A stretch of 35,670 bases of DNA from a bacterium (GCA_030684695.1 JAUXXX010000025.1:1-35670), one strand, 5' to 3'; positions 17,008 to 25,989 are shown, counted from the first letter of the stretch. Notes: generated by a model from the sequence alone, not told the origin. Made by a program: numbers and translations.

Positions 17008-18105
17008 ATGGCTACCGTGCGATTAGAACATATCAATAAGATCTATCCCAATGGTGTCCAAGCGGTGTTTGATTTTAGTGCTACCTTCGAAGATGGAGAG
17101 TTCATTGTCCTTGTTGGGCCTTCCGGATGTGGGAAATCAACTATGCTTCGGATGATTGCTGGTTTAGAAGAAATCACTTCTGGAAATCTATATTTAGACA
17201 ACGAGTTCATCAATGATTCCGCACCAAAAGACCGCGATATTGCCATGGTGTTTCAAAACTATGCTCTATATGCCCATATGACGGTTTATCATAATATGGC
17301 ATTTAGTTTAGTGCTTCGCAAAGAGTCTTCTGACTTCATTCATGAACGCGTTATGTGGGCGGCCAACATCCTGGGATTAGTCCCCTATTTAAACCGTAAG
17401 CCTTCGACATTATCCGGGGGACAACGACAACGTGTTGCTCTTGGCCGTGCGATGGTTCGAGACCCTAAAATATTTTTACTTGATGAACCATTGTCTAATC
17501 TTGATGCTAAACTGCGAAACACCATGCGCGCAGAACTCAAGAGTTTGCATCATCGTTTGAAGACCACCATGATTTATGTGACACATGATCAGATTGAAGC
17601 ATTGACATTAGCAGATCGAATCATTATTATGAAAGATGGCTATGTACAACAAATCGCTACCCCATATGAAATCTATATGAATCCAGCGAATTTATTCGTT
17701 GCGAATTTTATGGGAACCCCACCGATGAACGTTTTTAAAGTGAAGGTCTCTCTTGATGGTTTTTTACATATTGGACCCAATCAAGTCAGTATCGTGGACC
17801 ATCCCATCTATTCTGCTCTAAAGAAAAAGGATTACTTTGGAAAAGAAGTCACCTTAGGGGTTCGACCAGAACATATTCGAATTGACAAACTCTGCCGATT
17901 GGATCAATCATTTGTATCGATTGTGGACATCTATGAACTGCTTGGGAATGAAGCATTGGTTCACTTCACCATAGATCAATCCAAAGTATTAGCCAAAATC
18001 TTAGTCAGCCAAGATATCAAAGCCCATGATGAGATATGTTATGCCTTTGATATTGAGCATATGTATTTCTTTGACTCATCTACAGGAGAACGAATCCATG
18101 AATAA
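17008..18105 (+). CDS. CUT1 sugar importer ATPase (MsmK/UgpC type)
   Basis: Hydrolyses ATP to drive the importer formed by the permeases at 11876 and 12934. 365 residues, the normal length. Walker A GPSGCGKST at 37-45, Q-loop VFQNYALYAHM, signature LSGGQRQRVALGRAMV, Walker B FLLDEPLSNLDAKL, H-loop YVTHDQIEAL. A C-terminal regulatory TOBE-type domain follows from about residue 240, with LGVRPEHI. SD AAAGGAA lies upstream. Many Firmicutes Lpl-type importers lack a dedicated ATPase and share one MsmK; here it is in the operon, embedded between two pairs of small membrane proteins. Its end overlaps the next gene by 8 bases. Confidence 0.92.
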   Translation: MATVRLEHINKIYPNGVQAVFDFSATFEDGEFIVLVGPSGCGKSTMLRMIAGLEEITSGNLYLDNEFINDSAPKDRDIAMVFQNYALYAHMTVYHNMAFSLVLRKESSDFIHERVMWAANILGLVPYLNRKPSTLSGGQRQRVALGRAMVRDPKIFLLDEPLSNLDAKLRNTMRAELKSLHHRLKTTMIYVTHDQIEALTLADRIIIMKDGYVQQIATPYEIYMNPANLFVANFMGTPPMNVFKVKVSLDGFLHIGPNQVSIVDHPIYSALKKKDYFGKEVTLGVRPEHIRIDKLCRLDQSFVSIVDIYELLGNEALVHFTIDQSKVLAKILVSQDIKAHDEICYAFDIEHMYFFDSSTGERIHE

Positions 18106-18616
18106 GCCTCTCAACCTTGAAAAGAAAGAATCCGCATTGAAACGTTGGTATGATTTCAATAAGCAATCCATTCCGCTGTTTTTTATTGTCATCGGCGTTT
18201 TCTTTTTCACGGCATTTTTGGATTTCGAAATTCAAGGAACGAATATTATCTTACGCTCGCATATCTTTGCAATTCAAAAGTTCTTAAATACACCAAGAAA
18301 TAATTTATCTGGTTTTTACTTGTTTTCCATGTATTTAATTGCATTAATCCAACTATTTAATGGCGTAACTTATACCAAAACACGAAGTAAATTTACAACC
18401 ATTTTAATCAATATTCTCAGTGTTATGCAAGCAGTGATCGCGATTCTTTATACCTCTAATTTTTTCTATGAACAAGCCACAAGAACTGATTACACCATTG
18501 ATCAAGCCGCAACTTTAGCTTATACAGTATCATTAATTGGAGCTGTGTTCTTTGTGATTGCTTCGGTATTGACTTGGTTTTATGTGAACTGGCATTATGT
18601 TAAAGAAGTCGACTAA
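18098..18616 (+). CDS. Four-helix membrane protein of unknown function downstream of the ATPase
   Basis: 172 residues. Hydrophobic segments at about 27-45, 67-87, 96-118 and 137-163; a soluble, charged N-terminus of about 25 residues (NLEKKESALKRWYDFNKQS) comes first. Start 18098 was chosen because CAGGAGAA stands before it; it lies in the last codons of the ATPase gene. No family is recognised. The size and helix count match the other small proteins of this operon, although the sequences do not align by eye. Confidence 0.6.
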   Translation: MNKPLNLEKKESALKRWYDFNKQSIPLFFIVIGVFFFTAFLDFEIQGTNIILRSHIFAIQKFLNTPRNNLSGFYLFSMYLIALIQLFNGVTYTKTRSKFTTILINILSVMQAVIAILYTSNFFYEQATRTDYTIDQAATLAYTVSLIGAVFFVIASVLTWFYVNWHYVKEVD

Positions 18617-19118
18617 TCACGATCCATCCAAGAAGATGGACCCCTATCAAATCGATTCATTATCAAAAGTACCTGCGAAACTCAAGATTGGATTTATGCA
18701 ATTTTGGTTAGCTGGTGCTGTGTTTTTGATTACTGTTCTTGGCTTACCTCAGGCGTTTGATATCTTGGATCGACTTGTGGTCTTGGTTCTTCTTTTTACG
18801 TTGGCGATGGAGTATGGATCTAATTCATTAATATTATGGATGAAGAATAAGGAATTTGATTCCACCATTTACTTACCTCATGAAATCTCACGTAAATCGG
18901 TTCTAAGTTTAGTAGCTACATTTGTGTATGCTCTCATCATCGTGGTCTCGTTTCATTTTGTACTTGAAGCATGGGTTGGGGCAGGATTATTAAGCATTGG
19001 GGATATCATCAGTGAGTCCACAGCAGATCCCTTTAGCTTTGCCATTTGGTTTTTAGTAATCAACTCAATTTGGATTCGTCTACGCAAAGTCATTAAAAAG
19101 CCCCTTGGAAGGAAATAG
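18597..19118 (+). CDS. Four-helix membrane protein of unknown function upstream of the polygalacturonase
   Basis: 173 residues. A polar N-terminus (HDPSKKMDPYQIDSLSKVPA) precedes helices at about 31-50, 58-82, 100-125 and 145-162; the C-terminus is basic (RLRKVIKKPLGRK). The start overlaps the preceding gene by 20 bases; neither ATG 18597 nor the in-frame ATG 18636 has a good SD, so translation is probably coupled. No enzymatic motif is visible and I do not recognise the family. With the genes at 16004, 16533 and 18098 it brackets the ATPase. Confidence 0.6.
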   Translation: MLKKSTNHDPSKKMDPYQIDSLSKVPAKLKIGFMQFWLAGAVFLITVLGLPQAFDILDRLVVLVLLFTLAMEYGSNSLILWMKNKEFDSTIYLPHEISRKSVLSLVATFVYALIIVVSFHFVLEAWVGAGLLSIGDIISESTADPFSFAIWFLVINSIWIRLRKVIKKPLGRK

Positions 19119-19119
19119 T

Positions 19120-20673
19120 ATGTTAACTTGTTTATATCTTTCAGCTACCTCCATTTCCATGGAACTACAAAACAGCGATATCTATTTTTCCAGCAAGCCA
19201 TTTGATGTGTTTGTGAATGGAGTAAAGTCCCTTCAAAACGTACAAACAAATGTGTTTTCTTTGTTTGGTTTGAAACCAAATGAGGCCTATACCATTGAAG
19301 TATTTGAAGAATCACTAACTATTCATACCTTACCAGAAAGTGAATGCATCGACGTATCAACAAAAGGAATCATCGGTGATTCTTTGACCAATCAAACAAG
19401 TGCAATCCAGCAACTTATCGATACTATTAACGATCATGGACGACTCTATTTTCCGCAAGGAGACTATCTTACTGGTCCTTTATTTTTGAAGAGCCATATT
19501 ACCATTGAGTTAGCCAAAGGTGCTGTTTTAAGAGGACTGACAAGTCGTGAAGCGTACCCCATACTTCCCTCTTCTACAATTCTACCCAATGGATCCATTC
19601 AAGAAGTTTCTTCGTGGGAAGGAGAATCTCTTCCGACATTTGCTAGTTTGATTACTGGAGTTAGGGTCGAAGATGTCCACATCATTGGACAAGGAATTTT
19701 GGATGGCAATGGTCAAAATGGTGATTGGTGGCTATATCCAAAAGACGCCAAAGGTGGCGCATATCGCCCTAAAACTATATTCTTATCTTTTTGTGATCAT
19801 ATCACACTACATGGGATTCAAGTTCAAAATTCTCCATCATGGACGATTCATCCTTATTTTTCCAATCACGTTCAAGTCATCGATTGTTTGATTATGAATC
19901 CCAAGGATTCACCCAATACCGATGGCTGTAATCCAGAGTCTTGTACTCATGTGGAAATCATTGGTGTTGACTTTAGTGTTGGTGATGATTGCATCGCAAT
20001 CAAAAGTGGTAAATATACCATGGGCATGACATATAAACAACCAAGTAGTGACATCACCATTCGGAATTGTCGAATGCAGTTTGGTCATGGAGCGATTGTG
20101 TTAGGAAGCGAAATGAGCGGTGGTATCAAAGATTTATCTGTCCGTAACTGCTTGTTTGTAGACACTGATCGGGGACTTCGAGTAAAAACCAGACGTGGTC
20201 GGGGAAATAGTGCCATCATTGATGGAATTGTATTCGAACACATTCGTATGGATGGCGTATTGACGCCACTGGTCATCAATATGTTTTATAATTGCGACCC
20301 CTTAGATGGTAAGACAGAGTACGTGTACTCCAAAGAAGTTCTTCCCATCGATCACAAAACTCCTTACTTAGGCACATTTACATTTCGTGATATTTCATGT
20401 GTAAATGTACATGTGGCTTCTGGATTCTTCTATGGACTACCTGAACAACCCATTCAATCCATTGTGATGGACCGTGTTAGTTTTGAATACGCGCCAAATA
20501 GAATCAAAGGAGTTCCAGCAATGATGTCCTTTCTAGAACCTATGGAAGGAACAGGACTACATTTCTACCATGTAAAAAAAGTTCAATTACACCATGTGGA
20601 ATGTATTCCTCCCATGGGAGAGAAAATCATTCTATTTGAAAGTAGCATTGAAGATTTGGCAAATCCATTGTAA
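19120..20673 (+). CDS. Polygalacturonase, glycoside hydrolase family 28, without signal peptide
   Basis: Hydrolyses alpha-1,4-galacturonosyl bonds of oligogalacturonides. 517 residues. An N-terminal beta-rich region of about 75 residues (fibronectin III-like) precedes the right-handed beta-helix. Active-site motifs are intact: NTDGC with Asp268, GDDCIAIKSG with Asp289-Asp290, GHGAIVLGSE with His323, and the RVKTRRGRGN substrate-binding pattern. The N-terminal extension and absence of a signal peptide resemble intracellular exo-acting enzymes working on imported oligomers. ATG 19120 was preferred over TTG 19105 because GGAAGG lies seven bases before it. First soluble enzyme after the importer genes in the operon. 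Confidence 0.9.
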   Translation: MLTCLYLSATSISMELQNSDIYFSSKPFDVFVNGVKSLQNVQTNVFSLFGLKPNEAYTIEVFEESLTIHTLPESECIDVSTKGIIGDSLTNQTSAIQQLIDTINDHGRLYFPQGDYLTGPLFLKSHITIELAKGAVLRGLTSREAYPILPSSTILPNGSIQEVSSWEGESLPTFASLITGVRVEDVHIIGQGILDGNGQNGDWWLYPKDAKGGAYRPKTIFLSFCDHITLHGIQVQNSPSWTIHPYFSNHVQVIDCLIMNPKDSPNTDGCNPESCTHVEIIGVDFSVGDDCIAIKSGKYTMGMTYKQPSSDITIRNCRMQFGHGAIVLGSEMSGGIKDLSVRNCLFVDTDRGLRVKTRRGRGNSAIIDGIVFEHIRMDGVLTPLVINMFYNCDPLDGKTEYVYSKEVLPIDHKTPYLGTFTFRDISCVNVHVASGFFYGLPEQPIQSIVMDRVSFEYAPNRIKGVPAMMSFLEPMEGTGLHFYHVKKVQLHHVECIPPMGEKIILFESSIEDLANPL

Positions 20674-20713
20674 ACTATATGAAAAGATTAAATCAACTCT
20701 TGGAGGAATGAAG

Positions 20714-21361
20714 ATGAGTAAATATCTTACCTTACAACGTATCATGAATGTTGGTGTTGTCGCAGTGGTTCGTGCCGAATCGAGTGAAGAAGCCAAAGCA
20801 ATCTCTAAAGCTTGTATCAAAGGGCACATTCCTGCCATTGAAGTAACCTTTACAGTCCCCAATGCATTAGCAGTGATTGAATCGTTGGTGCAAACCTTTT
20901 CTGAGGATGAATTAATCATTGGAGCTGGGACCATTTTAGATTCTGAAACCGCGCGTTTGGCAATCTTGGCAGGTGCGAAGTACATTGTGAGCCCTGCATT
21001 TGATGAAGCAACCGCCAAACTATGTAATCGCTACGGAATTCCTTATATGCCTGGATGCATGACAATTACTGAAATGATCAAAGCCATGGAATTTGGCGCA
21101 GATATCATTAAACTATTTCCTGGAAGTGCTTTTGGACCAGGTTATATCAAAGCCATTAAAGGACCGCTTCCTCATATTCAATTAATGCCCACAGGTGGAG
21201 TGTCCATTGACAATGTCCAAGAATGGATTCATGCTGGGGTTGTGGCGGTTGGCGTGGGTGGAGAATTGACTTCTCCAGCCAAGAAAGGTCAATTTGATGA
21301 AGTGACCAAACGAGCACTTGCATTCGTTGAGGCAGTAAAAAATGCCCGTGAACATAAGTGA
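20714..21361 (+). CDS. eda: 2-keto-3-deoxy-6-phosphogluconate (KDPG) aldolase
   Basis: Cleaves KDPG to pyruvate and glyceraldehyde-3-phosphate, the last step of the pathway. 215 residues, usual length. Class I TIM-barrel aldolase with catalytic Glu43 (IEVTFTVPNA), Schiff-base Lys133 (DIIKLFPGSAFGP), and the phosphate site MPTGGV and GVGGELTSP. ATG 20714 was chosen because TGGAGGA lies six bases upstream; the ATG at 20708 is too close to it. The stop overlaps the GTG start of the next gene by 4 bases. It acts on the product of the KDG kinase encoded two genes downstream. Confidence 0.93.
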   Translation: MSKYLTLQRIMNVGVVAVVRAESSEEAKAISKACIKGHIPAIEVTFTVPNALAVIESLVQTFSEDELIIGAGTILDSETARLAILAGAKYIVSPAFDEATAKLCNRYGIPYMPGCMTITEMIKAMEFGADIIKLFPGSAFGPGYIKAIKGPLPHIQLMPTGGVSIDNVQEWIHAGVVAVGVGGELTSPAKKGQFDEVTKRALAFVEAVKNAREHK

Positions 21362-21837
21362 TTGTCGATCATATTAATCAATTAAATAAGTATATTGGAA
21401 TAGAGCCTCATTTGGACCAAATAAGTGATTTTATTCAATCTGGTCAACTCGATTCTATTTCACTTGGAAGACACCACATAACCGATTTCATTGATGTCAT
21501 CATCGAAGAGTATCAAACCAAAGATGCCAGTCTGTGTCAATTTGAAAGTCATTTATACCACGCTGACTTACAACTCGTATTATCCGGGTTGGAAGGCTTT
21601 GGGTATGCCCATAAATGTACTCATCCTTATACCATACTAACTCCTTATCAAACCGATAAGGATGTTGAAAAGCAAAGTGTTCAAGATTATACGACCCTTC
21701 AATTAACCAAAGGGATGTTTGCTTTGGTTTATCCGTTTGATTTGCATATGCCAAAGATTTCACTTGGTACTTCTACTTTAGTAAAGAAAGCTATTTTTAA
21801 AATTAAACTTACGGAGGATTCAATATGGCAAAAATAG
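21358..21837 (+). CDS. YhcH/YjgK/YiaL-family (DUF386) cupin-like protein
   Basis: 159 residues. The family is small, beta-rich and metal-binding; members sit in sugar acid and sialic acid operons, where anomerase or isomerase activity on the free sugar has been reported for some. Family pattern: FESHLYHADLQLVLSGLEGF with Glu and two His that would bind metal, then MFALVYPFDLHMPKIS, then the VKKAIFKIK strand. It starts with GTG at 21358, in a 4-base overlap with the aldolase stop, and itself overlaps the kinase gene. In this setting an anomerase or isomerase for galacturonate or an unsaturated uronate is a reasonable guess, not shown. Confidence 0.75.
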   Translation: MIVDHINQLNKYIGIEPHLDQISDFIQSGQLDSISLGRHHITDFIDVIIEEYQTKDASLCQFESHLYHADLQLVLSGLEGFGYAHKCTHPYTILTPYQTDKDVEKQSVQDYTTLQLTKGMFALVYPFDLHMPKISLGTSTLVKKAIFKIKLTEDSIWQK

Positions 21838-22847
21838 TCACTTTAGGTGAAATCATGCTTCGTCTTTCTACTCCCCTGCAATCCCGTTTTGTACAATCTG
21901 ATGTACTTGATGTCGTCTATGGTGGTGGAGAAGCCAATGTTTGCGTCAGTCTTGCAAACTATGGACACGAAGCCTATTTTGTATCAAAAGTACCTACTCA
22001 TGAAATTGGTCAAGCAGCGATTAATGCTCTGACTCGTTTTCAAGTACATTGTGATTATGTATTACGAGGTGGAGATCGCTTGGGCATCTACTTTCTCGAA
22101 ACCGGAGCTAGTATGCGTCCATCCAAAGTCATCTATGACCGTGCCAATAGTGCCATTTCAAAAGCACAAGCTTCCGAATTTAACTTTGATGAAATTTTCA
22201 AAGACGCGGATTGGTTTCATTGGTCAGGAATTACGCCTGCTCTTGGACCAAACGCTGCCGAACTAACCAAGCAAGCATGTATCGCTGCTAAAAGACATGG
22301 CGTTAGAATTTCTGTAGATCTCAATTATCGAAAGAAACTATGGACACCAAAACAAGCACAAGCGGTTATGCGACCCTTAATGCAGTATGTGGATGTATGT
22401 ATTGGAAATGAAGAAGACGCTCAACTAGTTCTTGGGTTAGAACCCAAAGGGATTGATGTGACAAGTGCCTCTTACCATACCAAAACGTACCAAGTGATGA
22501 TGCAACAAATGATCGATGAATTTGGTTTTAAAACCGTAGCTTCTACTCTTCGTGAATCATTTTCGGCAACAAAGAATGGCTGGAGTGCTGTGATGCTTCA
22601 CCAAGGCGTGTTTTATGAATCCAATCATTATATCATTGAACCCATCATTGACCGCGTTGGTGGTGGAGATTCCTTTAGTGGTGGTCTCATTCATGGAATG
22701 CTTACCAAAGACCCACAAAATGGTTTAAACTTCGCAGTATGTGCTTCTGCACTCAAACATACGATTGCTGGTGATTTTAATCTTGTAAGTATATCCGAAG
22801 TCGAAGCTCTCATGCACGGAGATGCCTCGGGTCGTGTTCAACGATGA
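21825..22847 (+). CDS. kdgK: 2-keto-3-deoxygluconate kinase (PfkB family)
   Basis: Phosphorylates KDG at C6 with ATP to give KDPG. 340 residues, usual for the family. The first PfkB signature region is YGGGEANVCVSLANYG (residues 32-47); the second is DRVGGGDSFSGGLIHGM with catalytic Asp282. SD ACGGAGGA precedes the ATG, which lies in the end of the preceding gene. KDG is the common product of UxaA and KduD, both encoded nearby, so this enzyme joins the two branches. The IclR gene follows with an ATGA overlap. Confidence 0.9.
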   Translation: MAKIVTLGEIMLRLSTPLQSRFVQSDVLDVVYGGGEANVCVSLANYGHEAYFVSKVPTHEIGQAAINALTRFQVHCDYVLRGGDRLGIYFLETGASMRPSKVIYDRANSAISKAQASEFNFDEIFKDADWFHWSGITPALGPNAAELTKQACIAAKRHGVRISVDLNYRKKLWTPKQAQAVMRPLMQYVDVCIGNEEDAQLVLGLEPKGIDVTSASYHTKTYQVMMQQMIDEFGFKTVASTLRESFSATKNGWSAVMLHQGVFYESNHYIIEPIIDRVGGGDSFSGGLIHGMLTKDPQNGLNFAVCASALKHTIAGDFNLVSISEVEALMHGDASGRVQR

Positions 22848-23554
22848 AAGAAAACCGTACTGTTAGTCGAGTACTAGCCATTCTTGAGTTGATTGCTAAA
22901 CATGAAGAAGGTTTAACGTTAGGAGATATATACCGTGCACTCGATATCCCCAAAGCAACGGCTTATGATTTTTTACAAACCTTATATGCAGCGGATGCAA
23001 TTTACTATAAAGATCCTAGACTGAAGAATTATGTGATTGGTTCGAAGATGTTTGCCATTGGTTCCGTTTATACCAAAAACTCAAACCTCATCGAAGCGGG
23101 TCAACATGAATTGCGTGATTTTGCGATTCGGTATGGAAGAACCGTATTCATTACCAAACGAATCAACGATAAAATCGTGTATGTCTATAAACATCAACCA
23201 TCAAACTCACGCATTTTAACCCAACAAGAAATTGGTTCTGTCTATACCGATTTTATCCTCGACCCCATCGGACGTTGTTATTCGGTATTTGATAAAAAAG
23301 TTCTCAATCCAAACATTCCTCATTTCGATGCCATAAAACAAGATCACTACGTTATTTCGAATGCAGAAGACTTGGGACATATTTGTACCATCGCATCTCC
23401 GGTTTATAACTTTGAAAACCGCGTTTGTGGAGTCGTTGCGGCATCGGATTTAGCAGATTCTACATGTGATCGTGATTCCATGGCGGTCGAATTTAAAAAA
23501 ATTGCTCAAACTATTTCAAGACGATTGGGATATATGGGCTCCTTCCATGATTAA
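22844..23554 (+). CDS. IclR-family transcriptional regulator, probably KdgR-like
   Basis: 236 residues. N-terminal winged helix-turn-helix at about 5-65 (RVLAILELIAKHEEGLTLGDIYRALDIP-type region) and C-terminal effector domain from about 75 to 235 with the family pattern CTIASPVYNFENRVCGVVAAS. IclR members named KdgR bind KDG and derepress pectin genes. Located in the middle of the pectin operon between the KDG kinase and a TIM-barrel isomerase, this one most likely senses KDG or a related keto-acid. The palindromes at 6034-6055 and 33423-33454 are candidate targets. The start overlaps the kinase stop as ATGA. Confidence 0.85.
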   Translation: MKENRTVSRVLAILELIAKHEEGLTLGDIYRALDIPKATAYDFLQTLYAADAIYYKDPRLKNYVIGSKMFAIGSVYTKNSNLIEAGQHELRDFAIRYGRTVFITKRINDKIVYVYKHQPSNSRILTQQEIGSVYTDFILDPIGRCYSVFDKKVLNPNIPHFDAIKQDHYVISNAEDLGHICTIASPVYNFENRVCGVVAASDLADSTCDRDSMAVEFKKIAQTISRRLGYMGSFHD

Positions 23555-24356
23555 GATTGGCATACGTGCACATGACCTAGGAAAAAACAGCGCAGAAGCG
23601 TTGGTTCAAGTGGCCAGAGACTACGGCTTTGAAGGATTCCAACTTGTTTTTCAAAAAGCATTGAAAGAAGACATATCACTTCTTGATGCTTCTACTGTTC
23701 CGACGATTTTTTCAACATTTCCGATTTTTATGATTGGCAGTTATTTCAATATGATTCATCCCGATGAATCCATTCGTCTTCAAGGAAAACAAACCTTTCT
23801 TCAAACACTGAAACTCGCCTCTTTAATACAAGTTCCTTATGTTGGCACTGAAACAGGTTCCTTTCTTGGAAGTCCTTGGAATTATCATCCCTATAATCAT
23901 AGTGATGAAGCGCTAAAACAAGTCATTGCTATGACATCCGAGTTGGTAGATTACGCCACAGATTGTGGATCCATTGTCGCGATTGAAGGAGCGTATGCGC
24001 ATGTTGCGTATAGTCCTTTGAGAGTTCAAACGATTTTGAAGCAGATTCAATCTCCGTCATTGAAAGTGATTGTGGATTTGTATAACTTCTTACACATAGG
24101 TAATCATGAATTGCGTATGCAAATATTAGAAGAGTGTTTTCAACGTTTCCAAAATCATATTGTCATATTTCATTTGAAAGACTACATCGTGGAGAATTCT
24201 ACCCTCAAACAAGTAGGATTGGGTCAAGGACTGATGGATTATAAAGAAATCATGAAACAAATCAAACAAAAAACCCCCAACGCCATTTGCATTTTTGAAG
24301 GGGTTATCGGGGAAGACATTGCAAGTAGTATTTTGTACATCAAAAGCTTGATGTAG
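23547..24356 (+). CDS. TIM-barrel sugar (phosphate) isomerase/epimerase, xylose isomerase-like
   Basis: 269 residues. Metal-ligand positions typical of the AP endonuclease 2/xylose isomerase-like superfamily are visible at the strand ends: GTETGSFLG (Glu), VAIEGAYAHV (Glu), KVIVDLYNFLH (Asp), IFHLKDYIV (His, Asp) and CIFEG (Glu). Substrate is unknown; superfamily members isomerise or epimerise keto-sugars. The ATG at 23547 lies in the last codons of the IclR gene; more upstream starts would sit deep inside that gene. KduI follows 10 bases later, so a step in uronate handling is likely (inference). Confidence 0.75.
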   Translation: MIKIGIRAHDLGKNSAEALVQVARDYGFEGFQLVFQKALKEDISLLDASTVPTIFSTFPIFMIGSYFNMIHPDESIRLQGKQTFLQTLKLASLIQVPYVGTETGSFLGSPWNYHPYNHSDEALKQVIAMTSELVDYATDCGSIVAIEGAYAHVAYSPLRVQTILKQIQSPSLKVIVDLYNFLHIGNHELRMQILEECFQRFQNHIVIFHLKDYIVENSTLKQVGLGQGLMDYKEIMKQIKQKTPNAICIFEGVIGEDIASSILYIKSLM

Positions 24357-24366
24357 GAGGAAAAAC

Positions 24367-25203
24367 ATGATACTCAATATAAAGTACAACAATCATCCAG
24401 AGGATGCAAAGAAGTATGACACTTCTTTGCTAAGAGAACGCTTCTTAGTCGAAGAAGTATTTGTGAAAGATGAAATCAATCTCACCTACTCCCATCATGA
24501 CCGTATTGTCCTAGGGGGAATTAATCCAGTAGAAAAAACTCTTTCTTTAAGTGGTTCTAAAGAATTTGGCACCAACTATTTTCTAGAACGAAGAGAAATG
24601 GGAGTCATTAATGTTGGTGGAGATGGTGTAGTCTACTTAGATAATCAACGATTTGAGTTAAAAAACTCTGATGGTATGTACATTGGATCAGGTGTAAAAA
24701 ATGTGGTATTTTCTTCGGTTTCTTCTATAAATCCAGCAAAGTTTTATATTAATAGCGCTCCGGCACATCAATCTTATCCCAGTGTTCATATTCCACTTTC
24801 CAAAGCGAAAAAAGTGTCATTAGGGGACGCTTTGACACTGAACCAACGAACCATCCATCAATACGTCCATCCGGATGTATGCCTAAGTTGCCAACTTGTG
24901 ATGGGCTTAACCATCCTTTCTCCAGGAAGTGTATGGAATACCATGCCCTGTCATACCCACGAAAGACGCATGGAAGTATATTTTTACTTCAATATGAGCG
25001 AACAAACCCGAGTATTTCATTTGATGGGAGAAGTTCATGAAACCCGGCATCTTGTCATTAAAAACGAACAAGCCATTATTGGACCTTCTTGGTCGATCCA
25101 TTCAGGCGTAGGAACCTCAAACTACACCTTCATTTGGGGAATGTGTGGCGAGAATCAAACATTTACCGACATGGACTTCGTTGACATGTCGAGTCTGCGA
25201 TAA
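24367..25203 (+). CDS. kduI: 5-keto-4-deoxyuronate isomerase
   Basis: Converts 5-keto-4-deoxyuronate (formed spontaneously from unsaturated galacturonate) to 2,5-diketo-3-deoxygluconate. 278 residues, the same length as the E. coli enzyme. The zinc-binding residues fall at His196, His198 and Glu203 (within PCHTHERRMEVYFYF) and His245 (WSIHSGVGT), the positions known for E. coli KduI. A strong SD GGAGGAA precedes the ATG. It feeds the product of GH105 hydrolases into the KduD step encoded next. Confidence 0.95.
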   Translation: MILNIKYNNHPEDAKKYDTSLLRERFLVEEVFVKDEINLTYSHHDRIVLGGINPVEKTLSLSGSKEFGTNYFLERREMGVINVGGDGVVYLDNQRFELKNSDGMYIGSGVKNVVFSSVSSINPAKFYINSAPAHQSYPSVHIPLSKAKKVSLGDALTLNQRTIHQYVHPDVCLSCQLVMGLTILSPGSVWNTMPCHTHERRMEVYFYFNMSEQTRVFHLMGEVHETRHLVIKNEQAIIGPSWSIHSGVGTSNYTFIWGMCGENQTFTDMDFVDMSSLR

Positions 25204-25218
25204 TTAAGGAGAATGATT

Positions 25219-25989
25219 ATGTCCATGTTAGAACAATTTTCATTACAAGGAAAAGTTGCCATCGTCACCGGAGCTTCTACAGGTCTTGGTCAAGGAATGG
25301 CCATTGGTTTAGCACAAGCAGGAGCGCATATTGTGGGGGTTGATTATGTACCAATGCCTGAAACAAAAGCCCTCATCGAAGGATTACACCAACAATTCCA
25401 TGGAATCGTTGCTAATCTTGTTAGTGCAACGGTTGAAGAATTACAAGCCATCATTAAAGAAGCGGTTTCTGTATTTGGAAAAGTTGACATCTTAGTCAAC
25501 AATGCAGGCATTATCCGCCGAGAAGATTCCATCCGTTTCAGTGAAAAAGATTGGGACGATGTGATGAACATCAACTTAAAAAGTGTCTTCTTCTTATCAC
25601 AAGCAGTGGCGAACCAATTCATCTTACAAAAAACTCCTGGAAAGATTATCAACATCGCATCAATGCTTTCTTACCAAGGAGGAATTCGTGTTCCTTCCTA
25701 CACCGCATCCAAATCCGGTGTCAAAGGAATCACGATGCTCATGGCCAATGAATGGGCCAAATATGGCATCAATGCCAATGCCATCGCTCCTGGATACATG
25801 GCTACTAACAATACCAAAGCGCTAAGAGATGATGAAAAACGTGCCGGAGAAATCTTGGAACGTATCCCTGCAGGACGCTGGGGAACTCCCCAAGATGTCG
25901 CTGGGGTTTGTGTATTCTTAGCCGGCAAAAACTCCGATTACATCAACGGTTTCACCATCGCAGTCGATGGTGGTTGGTTAGCAAGATAA
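25219..25989 (+). CDS. kduD: 2-dehydro-3-deoxy-D-gluconate 5-dehydrogenase (SDR family)
   Basis: Reduces 2,5-diketo-3-deoxygluconate to KDG with NAD(P)H. 256 residues, classical short-chain dehydrogenase. Cofactor motif TGASTGLGQG at 17-26, NNAG at 94-97, catalytic Ser148, Tyr161 and Lys165 (YTASK). ATG 25219 was chosen because AAGGAGA lies six bases upstream; ATG 25213 would touch it. Last gene of the long plus-strand operon, followed by the bidirectional terminator. Confidence 0.92.
   Translation: MSMLEQFSLQGKVAIVTGASTGLGQGMAIGLAQAGAHIVGVDYVPMPETKALIEGLHQQFHGIVANLVSATVEELQAIIKEAVSVFGKVDILVNNAGIIRREDSIRFSEKDWDDVMNINLKSVFFLSQAVANQFILQKTPGKIINIASMLSYQGGIRVPSYTASKSGVKGITMLMANEWAKYGINANAIAPGYMATNNTKALRDDEKRAGEILERIPAGRWGTPQDVAGVCVFLAGKNSDYINGFTIAVDGGWLAR

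Noticed and set aside
20632-21018. Minus-strand open frame of 128 codons over the KDPG aldolase gene
   Set aside because: The plus-strand aldolase has all catalytic residues; the opposite frame shows no domain and no start signal.
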